Below, piece by piece: positions 1 to 6,015 of a stretch of 6,015 nucleotides of DNA (within the stretch, counting starts at the first letter, position 1; each line of letters starts with the position of its first letter). The translations under genes and the position numbers were made by a program. Source of the stretch: a bacterium HR36 (GTDB lineage Bacteria > Planctomycetota > Planctomycetia > Gemmatales > HRBIN36); NCBI GenBank assembly GCA_002898995.1, contig BEIM01000235.1, positions 1-6,015 on the forward strand, given 5' to 3'. The notes under the pieces are model-generated. The model worked only from the letters and a program-made list of their open reading frames with translations, was not told the origin of the DNA and did no database searches.

Positions 1-1
1 C

Positions 2-130
2 CGCTCCGTCTGCCGTGCCGGGCTAACGCCCTGGCCGCGATTGTTCAACGCCCTGCGGGCCAGTTTCGCCCGCGACCTGCGCGGCGCAGGCCTGGACATC
101 AACGCCTACGCCAGCATCATGGGGCATAGG
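2..130 (+). pseudogene. C-terminal fragment of a tyrosine recombinase (phage-type integrase), degraded, 5' part outside window
   Basis: Reading the plus strand from base 2 gives a frame open to the left edge, including GLTPWPRLFNALRAS and then DINAYASIMGH. This resembles the catalytic C-terminus of tyrosine site-specific recombinases: the NALRAS stretch fits box II (HxxR, with Asn in place of His, as in many planctomycete-type integrases) and MGH fits the conserved Gly-His before the nucleophilic Tyr. After Gly-His-Arg (119-130) the frame runs into Arg/Lys-rich sequence with no family likeness, and no catalytic Tyr follows at the expected 9-10 residue spacing. Another plus frame is open from 130 to a TAA at 238-240 and reads like the Ala/Gln/Gly-rich tails of such integrases (AEIAQGAKGVPQSAPAGD), which would fit a frameshift plus a small deletion. 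Family membership is inferred from motifs; the decay is seen directly. It lies convergent with the secA-like gene. Confidence 0.55.
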
Positions 131-462
131 CGGTGTTGCCGCGTAACGCCGAAACGGAAAGCGGGCACAGTTGTGTTACGACCGCCGAAATTGCCCAAGG
201 GGCAAAAGGCGTACCACAAAGCGCACCGGCCGGGGACTAAAAAGTGCATCGGCAGAGAGGTGCGAGAGATTGCGATGTCCTATTCACAAGTCTTGGTCAA
301 ACTTAACTTTGTGCGATTACATGCAATTCCGTGCAAGTTGCGGTGGAGGTAAAGTTGGGTCAAACAAGGATTGCCGCACCAGCGAGTTGGCGTCGCAAAC
401 GCAAAAAGTGCCAATGATCGCTATGGGGGTTGGATTCGGCGCGATGCTGGCGTGGGAGCAGA
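131..462. other. Gene-poor stretch between integrase remnant and secA-like gene
   Basis: About 330 bp without a recognisable intact gene. Bases 131-240 may carry the out-of-frame tail of the integrase remnant. A 6-bp perfect hairpin with a 3-base loop (TTGCCC, AAG, GGGCAA) lies at 191-205; read on the minus strand it is followed by TTT. It could be a weak terminator, but it sits about 260 bp past the secA-like stop. The octamer GGTCAAAC occurs twice, near 294 and 356. A short plus-strand frame starts at ATG 275 (MSYSQVLVKLNF) but ends after 25 codons without recognisable similarity. Base composition here is less GC-rich than in the flanking genes, consistent with intergenic or decayed DNA. 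No strong terminator is visible just after the secA-like gene. Confidence 0.5.
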
Positions 463-2616
463 CTAGTCCACGTAAGGGTCGGCGCCGATGTTTTTGAGGA
501 TCTCCTGGCGTTCACGTTCGTAAACCATCAAATCCACACGCTGGATGTAGTGGCGTCGTTCGGTGCGGCGCTGGGCTTTGAGGAAAAGCGACTGCAAATG
601 GTCCAGGCGAGCTTCAGGGTGGCGCTGTGCCAGCTCCAGAAGTTTCTTGCGCCGCTTGGGGCCGAGAGATTCCAAAAGTTCATCTTCGAGGGACAGGAAG
701 AACTGCGCACTGCCGGGGTCGCCTTGACGACCAGCACGACCCGCAAGCTGGCGGTCAATGCGGGCAGCGTCGTGCCGTTCGGTACCGATTACGTGTAAAC
801 CGCCCAGGGCTACTACTTGCCGGTGCAGCTCTGCGATGCGTTCGCGTTCGGCAATTTCCTTCACCTTGGCACGCCACACGTCTGGAGGAACATCGAGGCG
901 CGAACGGTATTGTTCCCGCAATTCCTGCCAGGCCAGGTATTCGGGATTGCCGCCGAGCAAGATATCCGTACCGCGACCGGCCATGTTAGTGGCGATGGTG
1001 ACGGCGCCAGGCCGGCCTGCCTTCGCCACAATTTCGGCTTCGCGCTCGTGGTGGCGGGCACTGAGCACCTGGTGTGGAATACCGGCGCGCCGCAGCAATT
1101 CGCTGAGAGCTTCTGATTTCTCTACGGTGCGGGTACCAATCAGCACGGGGCGCCCCCGCTGGTGCAGGCGCTTCACTTCCTCAACCACCGCCTGTAACTT
1201 CGCCCGCTCCGTGGCATAAACCCGATCCGGCAGCATTTGCCGAATCACTGGCCGATTGGTCGGCACACGCACCGTAACCAGCTTATAGACCCGGCGTAAC
1301 TCCCGACGGTTTTCGTAAGCGGTTCCCGTCATGCCCGCAAGTTTCTGATACAGCCGATAATAGCTCTGGTAGGTAATCTGGGCTGCGTGCTCGGTGGGTT
1401 TGGTAATGGGTACACCTTCTTTGGCTTCGACTGCCTGATGCATTCCCTCGCGCCAATGCCGATCCGGCATGCGCCGGCCCGTGTATTCGTCAATGATGAT
1501 GACCTTGTTGTCTTCTACGAGATAATGTTGATCGCGGCGATAACGATGATGGGCGAACAGCGCTCGTTCGACATGCTCAAACAGTTTGTCCAACCCAGGG
1601 ATTTTCGGGCCACTGGGAAAGCCGGCCCAGCGAACGTATTGCCGCCCTTCTTCAGTCAGCTCGATTTTCTGCTTGCGGATATCGAAGGTGAAGTGGGCTT
1701 CCCACTGAAGTTGGCGGGCGATGTGATCCGCCCACTGAAAGACGGCCGTTTCTTCGGGACTGGCGAGTTGCGTACCCGTGCTGATGATGAGTGGGGTGCG
1801 GGCTTCATCAATGAGGATGCTATCGGCTTCGTCCACGATAGCGTAATGGTGCTCGCGCTGTACTCGAGGGTCAGGCAGCTGGGCACGTTGACCGTCCCCC
1901 AACCAGGCTTGCCAGAAGGGAACAGCGCCTTCGCGGGCCTGTTCGCGCAGGCGCAGACGATCACGCAGGAAATCGAAACCAAACTCGGATGCTGTGCCAT
2001 AAGTGATGTCACAGCGGTAAATCCGCCGGCGTTCCTCATCTTGCATCTGCATTTGCAAAGCGCCCACTGTCAAGCCAAGCAGGCGATAAATCGCTCCCAT
2101 CCATTCCGCATCGCGGCGGGCGAGGTAATCGTTGACGGTGGTGACATGCACACCCTTGCCACTGAGCGCGTTCAGGTAGGCCGGCATAGCGGCGATTAGT
2201 GTCTTGCCTTCGCCGGTAACGACTTCGGCAAGACCCCCATCGTGCAAGACTACCGCCGCAGCTAGTTGTACGTCGAACGGCCGCAAACCAAGAGTGCGCC
2301 ACGCGGCCACACAGACCAAACCAAACGCCTCGGGCAGCAAGCAATCCAGCTTTTCTCCGCCACGCGCCCGGCCTCGTAAGCGCATGCTGGCTTGGCGTAA
2401 TTCCTCATTACTGCATCGCCAGTAGTGCCTTTCCCAGTAGCGAATCTGCGGTACAAACAAAGCCGCTCGCGCTAACCGGCGTTGTTCCGGTGAACCGAAA
2501 ATACGATAAAACCATTGGCGCCAAGTCGGACCCAACCGGCCCGGTAGATTGCCGCCGGCTAGCGCATCGGGCAAAGGAAGTTGGCTGGCTGCGACCGTAG
2601 CACTAGGAAGACTCAT
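463..2616 (-). CDS. Short SecA-type preprotein translocase ATPase lacking the C-terminal helical wing, two-helix finger and zinc tail
   Basis: A 717-residue SecA-family motor ATPase. SecA binds SecYEG at the inner membrane and uses ATP hydrolysis to push unfolded preproteins across. Visible in order: an N-terminal extension of about 35 residues before the SecA-like start; LRPFDVQL near 111; Walker A TGEGKT (134-139); VNDYLARRD (161-169); DEAD box VDEADSILIDEARTPLI (261-277); preprotein cross-linking region up to IDEYTGR (375-381); AGMTGTA (427-433); VPTNRP (451-456); NMAGRGTD (544-551); and the motif VI region GRAGRQGDPGS (626-636). After SLEDELL only about 70 residues follow, ending within what aligns with the long scaffold helix, so the helical wing, two-helix finger and Cys-rich tail are absent. 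Canonical SecA is 800-900 residues. There is also an insertion of roughly 20 residues (about 222-253) just before the DEAD box. The ATG overlaps the mtnA stop (ATGA), with AAGGTAA 10 bases upstream. It is probably an accessory SecA; the partner and substrates are unknown. Confidence 0.9.
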   Translation of the reverse strand: MSLPSATVAASQLPLPDALAGGNLPGRLGPTWRQWFYRIFGSPEQRRLARAALFVPQIRYWERHYWRCSNEELRQASMRLRGRARGGEKLDCLLPEAFGLVCVAAWRTLGLRPFDVQLAAAVVLHDGGLAEVVTGEGKTLIAAMPAYLNALSGKGVHVTTVNDYLARRDAEWMGAIYRLLGLTVGALQMQMQDEERRRIYRCDITYGTASEFGFDFLRDRLRLREQAREGAVPFWQAWLGDGQRAQLPDPRVQREHHYAIVDEADSILIDEARTPLIISTGTQLASPEETAVFQWADHIARQLQWEAHFTFDIRKQKIELTEEGRQYVRWAGFPSGPKIPGLDKLFEHVERALFAHHRYRRDQHYLVEDNKVIIIDEYTGRRMPDRHWREGMHQAVEAKEGVPITKPTEHAAQITYQSYYRLYQKLAGMTGTAYENRRELRRVYKLVTVRVPTNRPVIRQMLPDRVYATERAKLQAVVEEVKRLHQRGRPVLIGTRTVEKSEALSELLRRAGIPHQVLSARHHEREAEIVAKAGRPGAVTIATNMAGRGTDILLGGNPEYLAWQELREQYRSRLDVPPDVWRAKVKEIAERERIAELHRQVVALGGLHVIGTERHDAARIDRQLAGRAGRQGDPGSAQFFLSLEDELLESLGPKRRKKLLELAQRHPEARLDHLQSLFLKAQRRTERRHYIQRVDLMVYERERQEILKNIGADPYVD

Positions 2617-3719
2617 GAAATCGCGGTTACCTTATGGGGAGATTCGCTCTGTAGGAGCGCGGCAATAGTCGCACGGTTCACAGGTTGGATTAGACCTCGC
2701 TCTGTAATGATACCCGTTATCCAATCGGCTGGGGTGACGTCGAAAGCCGGATTTTCCGCGCCGATCCCTTCCGCAGCGATCTGCAAACCGAAGGGCTGGG
2801 TAACTTCCAGCGGCGAGCGCTGCTCCAGAGGAATTGCCGAACCATCAGGCAGGGTCGCATCGAAACTACTGGTGGGAGCGGCTACATAAAAGGGGATACC
2901 ATGCATGCGCGCCAGCGCCGCCAGGGAATACGTACCGACTTTGTTGGCAGTATCGCCATTGGCGGCAATACGGTCTGCCCCGACAAGGACCAGTTGTACC
3001 CTCCCCAGACGCATCAGCCAACCCGCAGCATTATCACACGCCAACACGGTTGCGATGCCACGCCACTTGAGTTCCAGCGTGGTCAGGCGTGCTCCTTGCC
3101 ACAAGGGGCGCGTTTCTGTCGCATAGACGGTGAAACGCCGACCTCGCTCCCAGGCGACGAAAAGCACGCCCAGCGCAGTGCCGTAATCGGAAGCTGCCAG
3201 CGCACCTGTGTTGCAATGAGTCAGAACGCCCATGCCGTCCTGAATCAGCGCGGCGCCGTGTTCCGCCAAGGCACGGCACATCTGGCGGTCTTCGGCCCAA
3301 ATGGCCTTGGCCTCAGCCAGCAAACGCAGCACGAGGTCGTTGACCTGCGGCTGGAACTCGGGGGCTGTGATGATGCTGTGGCCAAGCCGGTGCATCCGTT
3401 CTAACGCGTGGAACAAATTGATCGCCGTGGGTCGGCTTTCCCGCAAGGCGTTTACGACACGCTCCAGGTGGGCCAGTGCGTCTGCAGCGCTGCGGTACCG
3501 TGCCTGCCTCATTCCTAGGACTACCCCAAACGCTGCCGCTACTCCAATAGCTGGAGCGCCGCGAATTTTGAGGTGCATGATGGCCTCGCGCACCTCGTCG
3601 GCGCTATTTAGCTGCAAGTAACGAATTTCGCGAGGCAAGCGTGTCTGGTCTACGATGCGCAAAAACCCGTCCCGCTCCCCAACCCATTCCAGTGCCCGCA
3701 ATGGCCGATGAGAAGTCAT
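2613..3719 (-). CDS. mtnA: S-methyl-5-thioribose-1-phosphate isomerase (MtnA)
   Basis: Cytoplasmic methionine-salvage enzyme that converts 5-methylthioribose 1-phosphate to 5-methylthioribulose 1-phosphate. Residues below count from the chosen start (368 aa). Family signatures are RGAPAIG (53-59), SRPTAINL (95-102), THCNTGALA carrying the catalytic Cys169, ETRPLWQGARLT (202-213), VGADRIAANGDTANKVGTY with the catalytic Asp249, PFYVAAP (276-282) and NPAFDVTP near the C-terminus. These match MtnA rather than the related eIF2B subunits or ribose-1,5-bisphosphate isomerases. The start at 3719 (MTSHRPLRALEW) was chosen because it aligns with known MtnA N-termini. In-frame ATGs at 3749 and 3773 would add 10 or 18 residues and overlap yifB. 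The Shine-Dalgarno is poor (GGGA 7 bases upstream, GAAGG too close), so translation may be coupled to yifB, whose stop lies 19 bp upstream. Its TGA overlaps the ATG of the secA-like gene. Confidence 0.93.
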   Translation of the reverse strand: MTSHRPLRALEWVGERDGFLRIVDQTRLPREIRYLQLNSADEVREAIMHLKIRGAPAIGVAAAFGVVLGMRQARYRSAADALAHLERVVNALRESRPTAINLFHALERMHRLGHSIITAPEFQPQVNDLVLRLLAEAKAIWAEDRQMCRALAEHGAALIQDGMGVLTHCNTGALAASDYGTALGVLFVAWERGRRFTVYATETRPLWQGARLTTLELKWRGIATVLACDNAAGWLMRLGRVQLVLVGADRIAANGDTANKVGTYSLAALARMHGIPFYVAAPTSSFDATLPDGSAIPLEQRSPLEVTQPFGLQIAAEGIGAENPAFDVTPADWITGIITERGLIQPVNRATIAALLQSESPHKVTAIS

Positions 3720-3738
3720 GCCTTCGTCCCGTCCGCGT

Positions 3739-5364
3739 TTAGAAGCCATGACGCAGCAGGCCGCCGATAACATACCTGGCAGCCTTGAGGACGTGCCGTG
3801 CTTCTACCCGGTCGCTTTCGGACAAGTCGGCGACCGTCCGCGCTACCTTCGCCAGGCGATCCATCGAGCGTGTCGAAATGTTATTGCTGGCCACGACCTG
3901 CTTATAGGCTTCCAGACCTTCGCTGGAGAATTGACAGCACTCCATGACTTGCCCTGCCGGAATAGCCGCATTGAAAAGTATTCCCGTGCCCGCAAAGCGA
4001 CGCGCCTGCCTTTCGCGTGCCCGCTCTACCAGGGCGCGAAGTCGCGGAGACACCTCCTGTTGCGTCGGAGTGAATCGCTCCTCCAGAGAAAGGGGTTTCA
4101 TCGTCACTTGTAAGTCAATGCGGTCCAGAATCGGTCCGCTAATTCTCTTCTGGTACCGCTTCACCTCCGTGATGCGGCAATGGCACTTTTCCGTACCGTA
4201 ATATCCGCAGGGACAGGGATTCATAGCGGCCACCAACGTGAACTGACACGGGTATGTCACCGACCATTGCACACGAGAAATGGTAATTTCTCCCGCTTCC
4301 AGCGGTTGGCGCAAGGCGTCTAGAGTGGAACCGCGGAACTCGGCTAGTTCATCCAAGAAAAGAACCCCCAGATGCGCCAAGGTGATTTCTCCAGGCCGCG
4401 GTTCCTTACTGCCGCCGCCGATTAATCCCTGGGTCGAGGCAGTATGATGCACGGCCCGGAAAGGGCGACGGGTTACTGCCTGACCATCGTTTCCCAGTTC
4501 CCCACACGCCGAATAAATCTTGGTCAACAAAACTTTTTCCGCATCGGTCAACCGCGGCAAAATCCCCGCCATGGCATTAGCCAGCAGGGTCTTGCCTTCT
4601 CCCGGCGGACCAATCAGCAAGAGGTTATGGCCACCCGCGGCAGCAATCACCGCCGCTTCCTTAGCCTCTTCCTGGCCGCGAATGACACCCAAATCGGGCG
4701 ATCTCGCGACCACAGGGCTGAACTGAATCGACTGTTTCAGTGCGTTTTCCAGTGTTCGTTTCCCCTTGAAAAACTCTATCGCTTCCTCCAGTAACCCTAC
4801 AGGATAGATGCCACATCCTTCATGACCGGGCTTGGCGCGGATGAGCGCGCATTCTTTTTCGTTTCCCAGCGGCACGATCAGCTTTTGGCCGGGACGAGCG
4901 CAAAACGCCAGTGAGAGTGCTCCCCGCACCCGCCGAACTTCTCCGTGAATGCCCAGTTCTCCGAAAAGTAGGAAATCGGCTTCCTGGTGTTCTGGTAGGT
5001 CGGGAAGCTCCCCCGCTGCCTGGAGCAAGATGATGGCCAGGGGCAAATCCAGGGAAGTGCCCCATTTGGGCAAGTCGGCAGGTCCTAAATTAACCAGGAT
5101 GCGAACGTGGGTCTTTGCCCAGCCTAGTTTGCTCAAGGCCCCCGAGATACGATCCAGGGCTTCGCGGACACTTCCCGTGGCCATACCAGAAATCTTTGTC
5201 GCTAGCGCCCAACTTTCAGGCTCGTCCAACACCTCCATGGCGCGAGCTTGGACCTCAATCAGATGCCCTTCCAAACCGATCAATACAGCCCCGTATAGTG
5301 TGTGGTCTCGCTGCAATAAACGTTCCAATCGCGCCATGTCCTCTGGCGACCAGACGTAGGACAT
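3739..5364 (-). CDS. YifB/ComM-family Mg-chelatase-like AAA+ ATPase
   Basis: A 541-residue protein of the YifB family. The characterised member ComM is a hexameric helicase that promotes branch migration when transforming DNA integrates. The N-terminal Lon-like (ChlI-type) domain covers about residues 20-200, with VNLGPADLPK (91-100) and LDLPLAI (105-111). A linker leads to the AAA+ core: VIRGQEEAKEA (227-237), Walker A GPPGEGKT (252-259), RAVHHTAS (303-310), Walker B VLFLDELAEF (334-343), LRQPLEAGEITISR (351-364), a Cys cluster MNPCPCGYYG...CHC (C384, C386, C394, C396) and SGPILDRID (409-417). The C-terminal helical domain has STRSMDRLAKVARTVADL (497-514). Length is slightly above the usual 500-510 because of about 20 extra N-terminal residues, and the usual GLPAFSIVGLPD stretch is strongly diverged. 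The start is supported by TGGAGA 6 bases upstream. It heads the tight cluster with mtnA and the secA-like gene. Confidence 0.93.
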   Translation of the reverse strand: MSYVWSPEDMARLERLLQRDHTLYGAVLIGLEGHLIEVQARAMEVLDEPESWALATKISGMATGSVREALDRISGALSKLGWAKTHVRILVNLGPADLPKWGTSLDLPLAIILLQAAGELPDLPEHQEADFLLFGELGIHGEVRRVRGALSLAFCARPGQKLIVPLGNEKECALIRAKPGHEGCGIYPVGLLEEAIEFFKGKRTLENALKQSIQFSPVVARSPDLGVIRGQEEAKEAAVIAAAGGHNLLLIGPPGEGKTLLANAMAGILPRLTDAEKVLLTKIYSACGELGNDGQAVTRRPFRAVHHTASTQGLIGGGSKEPRPGEITLAHLGVLFLDELAEFRGSTLDALRQPLEAGEITISRVQWSVTYPCQFTLVAAMNPCPCGYYGTEKCHCRITEVKRYQKRISGPILDRIDLQVTMKPLSLEERFTPTQQEVSPRLRALVERARERQARRFAGTGILFNAAIPAGQVMECCQFSSEGLEAYKQVVASNNISTRSMDRLAKVARTVADLSESDRVEARHVLKAARYVIGGLLRHGF

Positions 5365-5370
5365 ACCCGA

Positions 5371-5376
5371 TCTCCA
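5371..5376 (-). promoter_or_regulatory. Shine-Dalgarno of the yifB gene
   Basis: On the minus strand the sequence is TGGAGA, ending 6 bases before the ATG at 5364. It supports that start over shorter alternatives, although the first 20 residues have no counterpart in typical YifB proteins. Confidence 0.6.
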
Positions 5377-5469
5377 CGTTGCCTCGCGCTAACAGATGAT
5401 GCTTGCCAGTATTCACATTCGGCACAAGCGGTATTTTATCATTCGCTTGGCAACCGCCCAGCCAAAGCC

Positions 5470-5760
5470 TCACTCTTCCGTTCGGCGCTGGTCAAAATGT
5501 TGCTGCGATTCGGGGTCGCGGCGATAGGGATAGGGTTGATAGGAAGTCGGCGGAGATGGAGGGGAAGACTCGCGACTCGACTGGGATGGTTTTTTCTGCT
5601 CGCCCCACTCCTCTTCGTCATCGCCAAAGAGCATTGCGGTTAGCGCTCTGGAGAACCAATCGGGACATAATCCCATGTGCCATCGGCCATATTCGTCATA
5701 ATGCACGCAACACCCCGCTAGGCTCAGCAGTACCACGCTCATGAGGACAACGCGACGCAT
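5470..5760 (-). CDS. Small putative lipoprotein, function unknown
   Basis: A 96-residue protein with a lipoprotein signal peptide: positive MRR, a hydrophobic core (VVLMSVVLLSL) and the lipobox LAGC with the acylated Cys at residue 17. Signal peptidase II would leave a mature protein of about 80 residues anchored in a membrane facing the periplasm. A second Cys follows directly (C18) and a third is at C32. The mature part begins with a Tyr/Trp-rich segment (HYDEYGRWHMG), has an acidic patch GDDEEEW (46-52), then a low-complexity Ser/Pro/Tyr/Arg/Gln-rich tail that is probably disordered. I recognise no family. The gene is convincing because the start is preceded by a very strong ribosome binding site. 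It lies 105 bp upstream of yifB on the same strand, and could share a transcript with it, but no functional link is visible. Confidence 0.75.
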   Translation of the reverse strand: MRRVVLMSVVLLSLAGCCVHYDEYGRWHMGLCPDWFSRALTAMLFGDDEEEWGEQKKPSQSSRESSPPSPPTSYQPYPYRRDPESQQHFDQRRTEE

Positions 5761-5765
5761 TGCTC

Positions 5766-5773
5766 CACCTCCT
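5766..5773 (-). promoter_or_regulatory. Strong Shine-Dalgarno of the lipoprotein gene
   Basis: The minus-strand sequence AGGAGGTG is essentially the full complement of the 16S rRNA 3' end. The AGGAGG core sits 7 bases before the ATG at 5760. It fixes that start and argues that the small lipoprotein is well translated. Confidence 0.75.
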
Positions 5774-5828
5774 CTTCACCACGCCACCAGTGACCGAAGA
5801 ACGTCTTGCCTTCCAGAATCCCACCGGC

Positions 5829-5843
5829 GGCCAGACTCTGGCC
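5829..5843. repeat. 15-bp perfect dyad GGCCAGACTCTGGCC
   Basis: Two 7-base arms (GGCCAGA and TCTGGCC) surround a single central base, in the spacer upstream of the lipoprotein gene. It could be a protein-binding site in the leader or a chance GC-rich palindrome. As RNA it would be a poor hairpin because there is no loop. No T-run follows on either strand, so it is not a typical terminator. Confidence 0.35.
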
Positions 5844-5898
5844 CACCAGAAATTGCCGCTGGCCAAGGCTACCGCTAGTCGTAGGAGCGTGCTTACTT

Positions 5899-5920
5899 GG
5901 TTTTATGCTAGCAATAAACC
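5899..5920. repeat. 22-bp near-perfect dyad, possible operator upstream of the lipoprotein gene
   Basis: The stretch has outer arms GGTTT and AAACC and an inner palindrome TGCTAGCA; 9 of 11 symmetric base pairs match. It is the most AT-rich part of the spacer, lies about 140-160 bp upstream of the lipoprotein start, and contains a CATAAA that could act as a -10-like element on the minus strand. No good -35 hexamer is visible at the right spacing. This is the layout of a repressor operator at a promoter, but the function is inferred from symmetry and position only. Confidence 0.3.
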
Positions 5921-5934
5921 TGGAATTTTGCTCG

Positions 5935-6015
5935 TCAGCGGCGATATTGGAATGGGTTGATGAAAATGTTAGGCAAGAGGCCAAAAGAGGGTTCCCGCTC
6001 ATCCTCGGCACTGGC
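5935..6015 (-). CDS. Possible C-terminal end of an upstream gene, partial, unidentified
   Basis: On the minus strand one frame is open from the right edge to a TGA at 5937-5935, giving 26 residues that end in FGLLPNIFINPFQYRR. Codon third positions are about 60 percent G or C, and the hydrophobic/aromatic ending looks protein-like. A 26-codon open run is short enough to arise by chance, and I recognise no family. If real, it is the next gene upstream on the same strand, ending about 175 bp before the lipoprotein start. Confidence 0.3.
   Translation of the reverse strand, partial: ASAEDEREPSFGLLPNIFINPFQYRR

Noticed and set aside
191..205. Perfect 6-bp hairpin TTGCCC/GGGCAA as rho-independent terminator of the secA-like gene
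   Set aside because: On the minus strand only three T's follow, the stem is short, and it is about 260 bp beyond the stop codon.
275..352. Plus-strand start MSYSQVLVKLNF, faintly like the N-terminus of IS200/REP-associated transposases
   Set aside because: The likeness is confined to a few residues, the frame stops after 25 codons, and no catalytic motif follows. Too weak to call.
1387..2199. Long plus-strand open frame of 270 codons antisense to the secA-like gene
   Set aside because: It lies wholly opposite a region with unmistakable SecA motifs (DEAD box, preprotein-binding domain) and has no recognisable domain. Long antisense frames are common opposite GC-rich genes.
3720..3773. Earlier in-frame mtnA starts at 3749 and 3773
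   Set aside because: They would overlap yifB by 11 and 35 bp, add residues with no counterpart in MtnA proteins, and have no better ribosome binding sites than the start at 3719.
5403..5453. Inverted repeats (TTGCCA/TGGCAA and CAAGCG/CGCTTG) between the lipoprotein gene and yifB, plus a TAAAAT and a TTGCCA resembling promoter boxes
   Set aside because: The two repeats overlap and cannot both form, the stems are 6 bp with long loops and no T-run, and the promoter-like boxes are only 9 bp apart instead of about 17.
463..5760. A novel multi-gene defence or secretion system made of the ATPases in this window
   Set aside because: YifB and MtnA are widespread housekeeping families, and no nuclease, toxin, reverse transcriptase, phage-sensing domain or channel subunit is present. 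Only the SecA architecture is unusual.
5739..6011. Minus-strand frame of 90 codons overlapping the start of the lipoprotein gene
   Set aside because: It overlaps the strong ribosome binding site and start of the lipoprotein gene in another frame. Its upstream half has AT-rich, non-coding-like composition and contains the dyad, and no family is recognisable.

Overview
The window looks like chromosomal DNA from a free-living Gram-negative-type bacterium of moderately high GC content. A planctomycete (Planctomycetota) is my best guess. This rests on recalled family resemblance only: the style of the integrase tail at the left edge (a PWPRLFNALRAS block) and the short SecA form. No rRNA or other taxonomic marker is present, so the assignment is tentative.

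Layout: almost all coding capacity is on the minus strand, read right to left. At the right edge there is possibly the last 26 codons of an unidentified gene (5935-6015). Next comes a roughly 170-bp spacer with two dyad-symmetric sequences, then a small lipoprotein gene (5470-5760) with a near-perfect Shine-Dalgarno. After a 105-bp gap follow a YifB/ComM-family AAA+ ATPase (3739-5364), mtnA (2613-3719) and a short SecA-type ATPase (463-2616). The last three are packed like an operon: 19 bp separate yifB from mtnA, and the mtnA stop overlaps the secA start as ATGA. Left of secA, about 460 bp hold no intact gene. At the extreme left edge, on the plus strand and convergent with secA, is the C-terminal part of a tyrosine recombinase whose frame loses family similarity right after the Gly-His motif, so it looks like a degraded mobile-element remnant.

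The genes do not form one obvious pathway. YifB/ComM proteins act on DNA branch migration during natural transformation, MtnA is a methionine-salvage isomerase, and SecA-type ATPases drive protein export. The operon is probably co-transcribed housekeeping or accessory genes. The most unusual item is the SecA: it keeps all the ATPase motifs but ends in the first scaffold helix. It therefore lacks the helical wing domain, the two-helix finger and the zinc-binding tail of canonical SecA. I found no CRISPR array, tRNA, rRNA or intact insertion sequence, and no convincing novel defence system.
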